Assembly: GCA_016303235.1 (NCBI GenBank)
Contig: JAEDMB010000026.1
Location: 1 to 18,543 of the forward strand
Origin: Oscillospiraceae bacterium
GTDB taxonomy: Bacteria; Bacillota; Clostridia; Oscillospirales; Ruminococcaceae
DNA length: 18,543 bases
Reading direction: 5' to 3'
Made by a program: the position numbers and the translations under genes. Position 1 is the first letter of the stretch; each line of letters begins with the position of its first letter. The notes below the pieces were generated by a model. That model saw only the letters and a program-made list of their open reading frames with translations. It did no database searches and was not told the origin of the DNA. Positions 1 through 6,681 of the stretch are shown here, piece by piece.

Positions 1-41
1 GAAGACTATGCTCCATATCATCAGAAAACTTAGTTTAATTC

Positions 42-611
42 TATTCGCCACACGGCGGAATGGACGGAGGCTGTACGAGTATCAACGGAGATGTCGAAAA
101 GGGAATAAATCTCAACATACTTCTTGCACTGCGTGATATGCTGAGAGTATCAGGATATGATGTTGAAGTTACACGTGACACTGACAAATCCATTCACGAC
201 AAGGGCATTGAAGGAATTGCAAATCAGAAAAGTTCCGATATGGATAACCGTCTTGCACTTTTCAACAAATATGACAATGCAGTCTGCATATCAATACATC
301 AGAATCAGTTTACTGACCCGAAATACAGCGGAGCTCAGATGTTTTATTCAGATTCCAACAATCAGAATGAAAGACTTGCCGGAATAATGCAGAATAAATT
401 TTCTGAACTTCTTCAGCCCGAAAACAAGCGTGAAATAAAGCTCTGCGGTAAGGAATTATTTTTATGCTATTTCAGTGAAAATCCTACTGTAATGGTTGAA
501 TGTGGATTTCTTTCAAATCCCGATGAAGCATCTCTGCTTGTTACGGAGGAATATCAGCATAAAGTAGCATTCACAATATATTCCGGACTTAATGAATTTC
601 TTAAAGATTAA
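42..611 (+). CDS. cwlD: CwlD-like N-acetylmuramoyl-L-alanine amidase, 5' end missing or damaged
   Basis: Zinc amidase (Amidase_3 family) that cuts the bond between MurNAc and L-alanine in peptidoglycan. All four family landmarks are visible: the HGG motif encoded from 51, the EKGINLN glutamate helix, the SIHQN histidine, and VECGFLSNPDEA near the C terminus. The segment GAQMFYSD followed by a short NKREIK region resembles CwlD, the germination amidase that helps form muramic-lactam in spore cortex; this subtype is an inference. The first in-frame ATG (60) lies after the zinc-binding HGG, so it cannot be the true start. A TAA stands in frame at 36-38. Upstream coding potential (ILFA) lies in a different frame, so the 5' end is either frameshifted or poorly assembled near a contig end. 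The coordinates start at the first base after a plausible frame break, not at a start codon. Confidence 0.8.
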   Translation, partial: YSPHGGMDGGCTSINGDVEKGINLNILLALRDMLRVSGYDVEVTRDTDKSIHDKGIEGIANQKSSDMDNRLALFNKYDNAVCISIHQNQFTDPKYSGAQMFYSDSNNQNERLAGIMQNKFSELLQPENKREIKLCGKELFLCYFSENPTVMVECGFLSNPDEASLLVTEEYQHKVAFTIYSGLNEFLKD

Positions 612-612
612 C

Positions 613-631
613 GGGCGACCAATGGTCGCCC
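613..631. terminator. GC-rich palindrome between convergent genes
   Basis: An 8-bp perfect stem (GGGCGACC at 613-620, GGTCGCCC at 624-631) with loop AAT fills the 23-base gap between the stop codons of the amidase and the GH105 gene. It starts one base after the amidase stop. No clear T-run follows on either strand, so it may be a two-way attenuating hairpin or a dispersed palindromic repeat rather than a classic intrinsic terminator. Confidence 0.6.
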
Positions 632-634
632 CTG

Positions 635-1753
635 CTATGATTTCAGATATTCCGTATATGCCATTATAAACGGTGCTATGCCTTTTGCATCGTTCTGAAT
701 AACAGGTTCGCTGAGATAGTATCCTGCACTTCCGTCACGGTGATTTTCTCCCCCGAGACCTGCGACAAGACATATATTTTTCAGTACAGGAATATCATTT
801 TCAAAATATATATAATTCCGTGTTAAGGATTCAAAAGCCTTTAAACCCGATTCTTTAACGGAATTTCCGCATATTCCGAGACGTACGGATTTCATTGCGG
901 AGTATGCATAAAGAGAAGTTCCGCTTGTTTCGGGATAGTTTCCGGAAAGATTTCTTCTTGACGGCAACTGATAAAACATTCCGTCTGTATTCTGAAATTT
1001 CATCATTGCGGAAATCAAATCCGAAAGCATATTTCCGCAAAGATTTTTTAAAGCTCCGTCAGAAAATTCAAAAATATCCGCAAGTCCTGCCGTAAGCCAG
1101 CATATTGACCTTAACCAGTATTCAGAAGAAAGTCCCGTTTTTTTGTCTGCCCAGTACATCTCACGTGTTTCATCATAGCCGTGATAGTATAAGCCTGTAT
1201 CTTCATCACGCATAATATCCCTTACGTTCTGCAACTGTCCTGTTATATCCCCGATAATTTCCTGCTTGTTCGTTAAAGCCGAATATTCCGCAAGAAAAGG
1301 AAGTGACATATATATTCCGTCAAGCCATATCTGAAAGGGATAAATCTTCTTATGCCAGAAATTTCCGCATTTCAGTCTTGGCTGATTTAAAATCTGATTT
1401 TCATAAATCCATACAGCAGTATCAAGATATTTTCTGTTTCCGGTTTTATTATAAAAATACAGAAGATTTTTAGCTCCGTTTATATTGTCAAGATTATATG
1501 CATTTATATCCATAGAATCTATTGTGCAGTTTTCTGAAATAAAATCAGAAACATATTTTTCCGAAAATTCAAAAAGCTTTTTTTCTCCGGAAATTTCATA
1601 TAATCCGCATACGGCTTTTATCATACATGCATCAATATAATTCCACCTGTTTTTTTTGGAAAATATTTTGTTTTCGCTGTTCCACAAAGGATTTTCCGAA
1701 TCCGATTTCAGTATAATATTTTCTTTGAATCCCTTTATAATTCTGTTTATCAT
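635..1753 (-). CDS. GH105 unsaturated rhamnogalacturonyl-type hydrolase (YteR/YesR-like)
   Basis: Cytosolic glycoside hydrolase of family GH105 (Glyco_hydro_88 fold, six double helices). It removes the 4,5-unsaturated uronic acid from oligosaccharides made by polysaccharide lyases. The 372 residues match the usual family length, and there is no signal peptide. Visible landmarks are YNLDNI with Asp89, and WLDGIYM with Asp145, matching the two active-site aspartates of YteR (known as D88 and D143). Others are HGYDE/YWADKKTGLSSEYW around 191-213 and the late NDAKGIAPFIMAY. It is the last gene of the transporter operon, one base after the permease stop, with an AGGGGG ribosome site. The context suggests it trims imported lyase products. 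Rhamnogalacturonan-I is the most likely source polymer, but the exact glycan cannot be read from sequence. Confidence 0.9.
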   Translation of the reverse strand: MINRIIKGFKENIILKSDSENPLWNSENKIFSKKNRWNYIDACMIKAVCGLYEISGEKKLFEFSEKYVSDFISENCTIDSMDINAYNLDNINGAKNLLYFYNKTGNRKYLDTAVWIYENQILNQPRLKCGNFWHKKIYPFQIWLDGIYMSLPFLAEYSALTNKQEIIGDITGQLQNVRDIMRDEDTGLYYHGYDETREMYWADKKTGLSSEYWLRSICWLTAGLADIFEFSDGALKNLCGNMLSDLISAMMKFQNTDGMFYQLPSRRNLSGNYPETSGTSLYAYSAMKSVRLGICGNSVKESGLKAFESLTRNYIYFENDIPVLKNICLVAGLGGENHRDGSAGYYLSEPVIQNDAKGIAPFIMAYTEYLKS

Positions 1754-1754
1754 T

Positions 1755-2588
1755 TTATTTTAATCCCCCTGCGGTAATATCCTGAATAAAATATTTCTGT
1801 GCAAGTGCAAATACTGATACGGACGGTATAAGCCCTATTACAGACATTGCTATTATTTTATTGTATTCATATCCCTGACCGGTACTGTCTGCTGACATTC
1901 TCAAAGCAAGCGTCAGAGGATATTTTTCAACTGATGATATATACATAAGCGGTTGTATAAATTCATTCATAGTCCATAAAAATACAAATACGGCTACTGA
2001 AATTACAGCCGGCTTTATGCACGGAACATATATAAACAAAAGCCTTTTTAAAGCTCCGCAACCGTCAATTCTTGATGCCTCGCCTATCTCCCTCGGAACT
2101 GATTTGAAAAACTGTACAAGCATAAACACAAACATTCCCTCATTAGCAAACAGCGACGGAAGAATTAGCGGTATATATGTATCAAGCACTCCGAAAAAAT
2201 CCCACATCATATATGACGGAATAATCATTACTGTCTGGGGAATAAAAAGCATGCACATAAGACAGCCGAATATAATTTTCTTAAAAGGAAAATCATACAT
2301 TGCAAATCCGTATGCCGTAACCGTTGAAGATATAACCGAAAATATTACTCTCGGAATTACTATTTTAAAAGTATTCAGAAAATAATGACCCATTGTATAC
2401 ATTCCGAAAGTTTTCCAGCCGTTTATATAAGGCGTGAAATCAAATTCGGACGGCATAAACCACACTGAAGAAAATATTTCGCTGTTGCTCTTGAATGACG
2501 CTCCTATCAGCCACATAACCGGATAAAGCATAAATATTCCGCCTGCCGAAAGTATAACATATACAAGTATTTTTCTGATATATTTCAT
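1755..2588 (-). CDS. CUT1 sugar ABC transporter permease (MalG-type)
   Basis: Integral membrane subunit of a carbohydrate importer, 277 residues, with about six membrane segments (the first at about 7-30). The cytoplasmic EAA loop that docks the ATPase is recognisable at about 167-193 (EIGEASRIDGCG...VPCIKP). It follows IPREIGEA-type spacing, with a cysteine inside the loop. The large periplasmic-side loop after the first segment and the MKYIRK start are typical of the MalG/LplC half. The start overlaps the end of the other permease by four bases (ATGA), so translation is probably coupled. The protein would pair with the permease at 2585-3475 and the binding lipoprotein. No ATP-binding subunit is encoded in the operon; an MsmX-like shared ATPase is inferred. 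Confidence 0.93.
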   Translation of the reverse strand: MKYIRKILVYVILSAGGIFMLYPVMWLIGASFKSNSEIFSSVWFMPSEFDFTPYINGWKTFGMYTMGHYFLNTFKIVIPRVIFSVISSTVTAYGFAMYDFPFKKIIFGCLMCMLFIPQTVMIIPSYMMWDFFGVLDTYIPLILPSLFANEGMFVFMLVQFFKSVPREIGEASRIDGCGALKRLLFIYVPCIKPAVISVAVFVFLWTMNEFIQPLMYISSVEKYPLTLALRMSADSTGQGYEYNKIIAMSVIGLIPSVSVFALAQKYFIQDITAGGLK

Positions 2589-3475
2589 ATGTCATCGCTC
2601 CGGAGTTTTCTTGTAAGCCTGAAAAGTACGGCGACAAACAGTGCTGTCATTGTAAACAATACCCATGATACTGCATTTGCATATCCTGTATCATAATAGC
2701 GGAATGCCTCATCATATATAAGCATTGATACTGTATATGTGCCTTTCATAGGATTTCCGCCTGTTATCATAAAGGGTGCATTAAATTCCTGAAATGCCGT
2801 AATACTCTGCATAACAAGATTAAAGAATATTACATTCCTTAGCATCGGCATTGTTATGCTGAAAAACATACGGATTTTTCCTGCACCGTCAACCTTTGCG
2901 GAATCGTAAAGCTCACGGGGTATATCATTAAGTGCAGACAGAAATATTATCATTGTTGAACCAAATTCCCATACTCTTAAAAGAACTATCATAAACATAG
3001 CGGGATTGCTTTCGCCGTACCAGCTAACCGGCATAATTCCAAGTTTTTCAAGTACCTGATTCACAAGTCCTCCCGATGTAAAAAGAAAACTCCACATTAT
3101 TACTATTGCTATATTTGAACCGAGTATTGATGGTATATAATATACTGTTCTGAAAAATCCCATTCCCTTTATATTCATATTCAATAAAAGTGCCGTTCCG
3201 AGAGATACAATAAGCTTTAAAGGCACAAGCATTAAAATATATTTCAGGGTTACTGCAACGGCTTTATGAAAATCACTGTCATTCAGAAGTCTTCTGAAAT
3301 TTTCAATTCCGATAAATTCCGGAGAACTGTTTATTCCGCTGTCCGTAAAGCTCAGAACAAAAGACATTACAAAAGGATAAATTCCGAAAAGTATAAATCC
3401 TGCTATAAAGGGCATTACAAAAAGCAGACCAGTATATTTACTCTCACCGACAGGATTATTATAGATTTTTTTCAT
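2585..3475 (-). CDS. CUT1 sugar ABC transporter permease (MalF/LplB-type)
   Basis: Integral membrane subunit of the same carbohydrate importer, 296 residues. It has a first membrane segment at about 14-41 and an N-terminal half reading GLLFVMPFIAGFILFGIYP, usual for LplB/UgpA-type permeases. The EAA loop sits at about 187-211 (RELYDSAKVDGAG...ITMP). The FRTVYYIPSI motif before the third segment and AFQEFNAPFMITGGNP near the end are also family signatures. The start overlaps the stop of the solute-binding gene by four bases (ATGA), and its own stop overlaps the next permease start in the same way. The two permeases probably form a heterodimer. Substrate specificity is inferred only from the neighbouring GH105 enzyme. 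Confidence 0.93.
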   Translation of the reverse strand: MKKIYNNPVGESKYTGLLFVMPFIAGFILFGIYPFVMSFVLSFTDSGINSSPEFIGIENFRRLLNDSDFHKAVAVTLKYILMLVPLKLIVSLGTALLLNMNIKGMGFFRTVYYIPSILGSNIAIVIMWSFLFTSGGLVNQVLEKLGIMPVSWYGESNPAMFMIVLLRVWEFGSTMIIFLSALNDIPRELYDSAKVDGAGKIRMFFSITMPMLRNVIFFNLVMQSITAFQEFNAPFMITGGNPMKGTYTVSMLIYDEAFRYYDTGYANAVSWVLFTMTALFVAVLFRLTRKLRSDDI

Positions 3476-4791
3476 TTGATTCTCTCCAGATATTTTTTTA
3501 CTTTGTCATAAAGCTCCTCGGAAATTTCCTTTGAATCTGCTGTTCCGTAGGATAATTTTTCTATTGCGGTATTATAATATTCCTTAAGCTGTGAAAGTTC
3601 AAAATAGGGGCTTAGCGTTACGGGGTCGGTATCAAGAAGATACTGTGAGGAATCATATGATATTCCGCATAGCTGTCCACTGTTTTCAAGAGCCTCATAT
3701 GCCTTTCTGCTCGCAGGAATACCTCTCGAAGTTCCGAGTATTTCGGCACATTCTTCATCATTGAGAAGAAAATTTATAAAAGCTCCCGCCTCGTCCGGAT
3801 ATTTTGTATTGTCGCTTACGGCATACATAAGTGACGGCTTTATCAGCCAGCCGGAACGGTTTCCGTTATCGGAAGAAAGATAATTTCCGGCACACAGTAC
3901 ATCTTCATCAAGTACTGACTGATATTTTCCTACTGCACTCCCCCATTCAAGCACTCCCGCAACTGTACCGTCAATAAATTTCGGTGACTGATAAAGTGCG
4001 GAACTGCCGTCATCTTCTGCCCTCTGCTTTACAGTTCTTATTACATGATTGTCTTCAAGCGATTTGTAAAAGTCAAGTGCAGTCTGTATATCCTCCGGAG
4101 TGAATCCGAGTTCGCCCTCCATAGTTATAAACTGTTTTCCCGTCAACTGCTGTACATAGACAATACAAAGATACCACGCTGAAGCTCCTGTCTGTATATC
4201 CAAATCAAGCGGATATTTTCCATACTCTGCGAATTTTTCTCCGAGTGAAATCAAATCATTCCATGTATCAGGAATTTCCGCACCAATTTCAGAATATACA
4301 TTTTTATTGAAAAAAAGTCCCCTTCCGCTCATCGATACAGTAAGGGCATTGAGCTTTCCCTCCCTCATTCCGAATGAAAGAGTTTCCGTATCGTATCCCG
4401 AAAAATCAATGTAATCCGAAAGCTGATTAAGGTCATAAAAACCCAGTCCGTCCTTTGAAAGATTTATCAGCCAGTCATAATTAATCTGCATTATATCCGG
4501 TGCAGTATCGCCCGATACCTGTGTATTAAGCTTTTCTGTCCAGCCGTCCCAGCCCCCATATTCGGGTTCTATTTTTATATCCGGATATTTTTTATTCCAG
4601 AGTTCTATTGCCTTTAAAGTAGCCTCGTGTCTGTCATCTCCTCCCCACCACGAAAATCTTAGCGTACACTTGTCAAGCTTTCCGTCCGGAAGAACTGCTG
4701 TTTCTTCAGTCTTTCCGCAGGAAGTCATAATAAAAAAACTGAAAAGCGTACTTATAATCAGAAAAATTCTGCCGTGTTTAACATAATTCAT
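3472..4791 (-). CDS. Extracellular sugar-binding lipoprotein of an ABC importer
   Basis: Family 1 solute-binding protein, 439 residues, that captures an oligosaccharide outside the cell and delivers it to the two permeases. The N terminus MNYVKHGR is followed by a hydrophobic stretch and the lipobox IMTSC at about 20-24. The cysteine would therefore be lipidated and anchor the protein. The mature start KCTLRFSWWGGDDRH and the TAPDIMQINYDWL segment are typical of this class. An in-frame ATG exists at 4848, but I chose 4791. Only this start puts the positive charges directly before the signal helix, and it has a GGGAGAG ribosome site 6-12 bases upstream. The longer version would also begin inside the -10 box of the apparent promoter. 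It is the first gene of the operon. Confidence 0.92.
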   Translation of the reverse strand: MNYVKHGRIFLIISTLFSFFIMTSCGKTEETAVLPDGKLDKCTLRFSWWGGDDRHEATLKAIELWNKKYPDIKIEPEYGGWDGWTEKLNTQVSGDTAPDIMQINYDWLINLSKDGLGFYDLNQLSDYIDFSGYDTETLSFGMREGKLNALTVSMSGRGLFFNKNVYSEIGAEIPDTWNDLISLGEKFAEYGKYPLDLDIQTGASAWYLCIVYVQQLTGKQFITMEGELGFTPEDIQTALDFYKSLEDNHVIRTVKQRAEDDGSSALYQSPKFIDGTVAGVLEWGSAVGKYQSVLDEDVLCAGNYLSSDNGNRSGWLIKPSLMYAVSDNTKYPDEAGAFINFLLNDEECAEILGTSRGIPASRKAYEALENSGQLCGISYDSSQYLLDTDPVTLSPYFELSQLKEYYNTAIEKLSYGTADSKEISEELYDKVKKYLERIK

Positions 4792-4847
4792 CAAAAAACT
4801 CTCCCTCTTAATTAAGTTTAAATCAAAACGGCATTCCTGCAAATACA

Positions 4848-4876
4848 ATTATACATTATTTTTACTTTTTTATCAA
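4848..4876 (-). promoter_or_regulatory. Promoter of the sugar-import/GH105 operon
   Basis: On the minus strand a -35 box TTGATA (4876-4871) and a perfect -10 box TATAAT (4853-4848) are separated by 17 bases, as for a housekeeping sigma-A promoter. Transcription would begin near 4841, giving a leader of about 50 bases before the lipoprotein ATG at 4791. I see no convincing palindromic operator in the leader. Confidence 0.75.
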
Positions 4877-4991
4877 GTATAATTTATATTTTCTGTGAAT
4901 TTTATACAGCTTTATGAATTTTTAACTGTGTATTCTGACGTGGGAAAATAAGAATTTTACACAAATTTTACTTACAAGCATAATTTTACTG

Positions 4992-5020
4992 TTGCAATTT
5001 TAATAAAAGCATGCTATAAT
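4992..5020 (+). promoter_or_regulatory. Promoter of the NfeD/SPFH gene pair
   Basis: A -35 box TTGCAA (4992-4997), a 17-base spacer and a perfect -10 box TATAAT (5015-5020) sit about 36 bases before the NfeD start codon. The region between this and the divergent promoter at 4848-4876 is about 115 bases of very AT-rich sequence. I find no gene or clear operator in it. Confidence 0.75.
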
Positions 5021-5056
5021 TAAAAGTGAAAAGTTTCAGAAAGGAATGTGATATAT

Positions 5057-5506
5057 ATGACTTTATCATTATTGCTCTGGGCTTCTGTCATAATAATTGC
5101 GGTAATTATCGAGGCAGGCACATTTCAGTTTATTTCAGTATGGTTCGCACTCGGCGGAATTGTTGCTCTTATATCAAATGTAGCCGGTGCATCATTCGGA
5201 GTACAGTTTGCATTATTCACTATATCTTCCGTAATATTCCTTATTATTGGCTTTCCCCTCGGAAGAAAGCTTGCTGACTTCAAAAAAACTTCAACAAATT
5301 TTGAAATGAATATCGGTAAAACTGCTACCGTAATCGAAGAAATAAATTCTGCTCAGAGTACCGGCAGAGTGCGTCTGAATGGTGTTGACTGGATTGCCGT
5401 TTCAGCTGACGGAAGTATTATCCCTAAAGATTCCGCTGTTGTTGTCAGCGAAATAAAAGGTACTAAATTAACTGTTGCTCTAAAAGATACTGCAAAAGTA
5501 TCATAA
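5057..5506 (+). CDS. NfeD-like membrane protein with OB-fold domain
   Basis: Short-form NfeD-like protein of 149 residues, partner of SPFH/stomatin proteins in membrane microdomains. Residues 1-70 hold three hydrophobic segments, including the FISVWFALGGIVALI stretch typical of the family. The remainder (about 85-149) is a soluble beta-rich OB-fold: GKTATVIEEI, GRVRLNGVDWIAVS and AVVVSEIKGTKLTV are classic NfeD motifs. I chose the ATG at 5057 over the in-frame GTG at 5048. The ribosome site GAAAGGA (5039-5045) is 11 bases before the ATG but only two before the GTG. The gene lies 21 bases upstream of the SPFH gene and is probably co-transcribed. The biochemical role of short NfeD proteins is poorly known; assisting assembly or stability of the SPFH oligomer is an inference. 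Confidence 0.88.
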   Translation: MTLSLLLWASVIIIAVIIEAGTFQFISVWFALGGIVALISNVAGASFGVQFALFTISSVIFLIIGFPLGRKLADFKKTSTNFEMNIGKTATVIEEINSAQSTGRVRLNGVDWIAVSADGSIIPKDSAVVVSEIKGTKLTVALKDTAKVS

Positions 5507-5527
5507 TTTTAAGGAGGTTTTTTATTT

Positions 5528-6496
5528 ATGGGTGCAGGCGGTTATATTCTTCTTGCTGTTATTATCTTTTTCGTTATCGTTCTGATAAGATGTATTCAGA
5601 TTGTTCCTCAGTCTTATGTATATGTTATTGAACGTTTCGGCTCTTTCTATTGCGAATGGCAGACAGGTATTCACTTCAAAGTCCCATTTATTTACAGAAT
5701 TGCCGGAAAAATTTCCCTTAAGGAAAAAGTCGTTGATTTCAAACCACAGCCGGTTATTACTAAGGATAATGTTACTATGCAGATTGATACAGTTGTTTTC
5801 TATCAGATTACCGATGCAAAACAATTTATATACGGCGTTGAAAGACCTATTTCAGCTATCGAAAATCTTTCTGCTACAACTCTCCGTAATATCATCGGTG
5901 AAATGGATTTGGACGGCACTCTTACATCAAGAGATGTTATAAACAATAAAATTACTGCTACTCTTGATATTGCTACTGACCCCTGGGGTATCAAAGTAAA
6001 TCGTGTTGAACTGAAAAACATTATTCCGCCTAAGGAAATTCAGAACGCTATGGAAAAACAGATGAAGGCTGAACGTGAAAGACGTGAAAAAATACTTCAG
6101 GCTGAAGGTGAAAAGAAATCACAGATTCTCGTTGCCGAAGGTGAAAAAGAATCTAAAATCTTACGTGCCGAAGCTGAAAAGCAATCCGAAATCCTCCGTG
6201 CTGAGGCTGAAAAACAGGCTATGATTCTCCGTGCCGATGCCGTTCGTGAACAGAAAATCCTTGAGGCTACCGGTGAAGCTCAGGCTATTGAACTCGTTCA
6301 GCAGGCTCTCGCTGACAGTATCGTAAAACTGAATCAGTCCGACCCTTCCGCACAGGTTTTACAGCTTAAAGCTCTGGAAGCTTTCCAGAAAGCCTCCGAC
6401 GGCAAGGCTACAAAGATTATTATACCGAGTGAAATTCAGGGTATTGCAGGTCTTGCAACAGGAATCAAGGAAGTTATTTCTGAAAGCAAAAATTAA
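5528..6496 (+). CDS. SPFH/Band 7 stomatin-like protein (QmcA family)
   Basis: Membrane-anchored scaffold protein of 322 residues that would oligomerise into a ring or cage at the membrane. An N-terminal hydrophobic helix (about 5-21) is followed by the Band 7 domain (about 24-180), with VPQSYVYVIERFGSF, the INNKITATLD helix and WGIKVNRVELKNI. Next comes a long charged helix (about 180-275) built from 11-residue repeats, then a C-terminal tail. The order NfeD then SPFH matches the conserved ybbK/ybbL-type (QmcA/YbbK) pairing. The ribosome site AAGGAGG (5511-5517) is perfect, 10 bases before the ATG. A hairpin terminator follows. The role is probably membrane organisation or quality control of membrane proteins; no enzyme activity is expected. 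Confidence 0.92.
   Translation: MGAGGYILLAVIIFFVIVLIRCIQIVPQSYVYVIERFGSFYCEWQTGIHFKVPFIYRIAGKISLKEKVVDFKPQPVITKDNVTMQIDTVVFYQITDAKQFIYGVERPISAIENLSATTLRNIIGEMDLDGTLTSRDVINNKITATLDIATDPWGIKVNRVELKNIIPPKEIQNAMEKQMKAERERREKILQAEGEKKSQILVAEGEKESKILRAEAEKQSEILRAEAEKQAMILRADAVREQKILEATGEAQAIELVQQALADSIVKLNQSDPSAQVLQLKALEAFQKASDGKATKIIIPSEIQGIAGLATGIKEVISESKN
6101..6265 (+). repeat. Five tandem 33-bp units in the SPFH gene (11-residue coiled-coil repeats)
   Basis: Five consecutive in-frame 33-base units encode 11-residue repeats: AEGEKKSQILV, AEGEKESKILR, AEAEKQSEILR, AEAEKQAMILR and ADAVREQKILE. They start at 6101, 6134, 6167, 6200 and 6233. The unit resembles the hendecad repeats of the long helices in stomatin and flotillin cages. 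DNA identity between units is partial, so this is an old repeat held by protein structure. Confidence 0.85.
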
Positions 6497-6520
6497 AATT
6501 CAAACATCGTTTAAATCAAC

Positions 6521-6549
6521 AAAAAGAACAGTGAAAGCTGTTCTTTTTT
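6521..6549 (+). terminator. Intrinsic terminator after the SPFH gene
   Basis: An 11-bp stem pairs AAAAAGAACAG (6521-6531) with CTGTTCTTTTT (6538-6548) around a six-base loop TGAAAG. The descending arm runs into a T-run on the plus strand. It lies 25 bases after the SPFH stop and separates that unit from the next promoter. Confidence 0.85.
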
Positions 6550-6598
6550 GTGCTTTGCACCAATTTTTACAAAATAACAAAAAGTTCCCTTTTTTCTC

Positions 6599-6627
6599 TT
6601 GACAAAAATTTTAAGCTGGTTTACAAT
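6599..6627 (+). promoter_or_regulatory. Promoter of the MBOAT-DHHW-FkbH-ACP-phosphoesterase operon
   Basis: A perfect -35 box TTGACA (6599-6604), a 17-base spacer and a near-perfect -10 box TACAAT (6622-6627) lie 55 bases before the MBOAT start. This is the strongest promoter-like sequence in the window, and I find no other promoter before 12382, so it probably drives all five genes. Confidence 0.8.
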
Positions 6628-6681
6628 AAAAATATGGAATTTAAAATTCCGTAATATACAGCTTAGGCAGGTTATTTTAAA

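Noticed and set aside
4792..4848. Longer N terminus for the sugar-binding lipoprotein
   Set aside because: It would place about 19 polar residues ahead of the signal peptide and start within the predicted -10 box; the ATG at 4791 has a good ribosome site.
6101..6265. Possible CRISPR-like or mobile repeat
   Set aside because: The 33-base units are contiguous, in frame and have no spacers; they encode a coiled coil.
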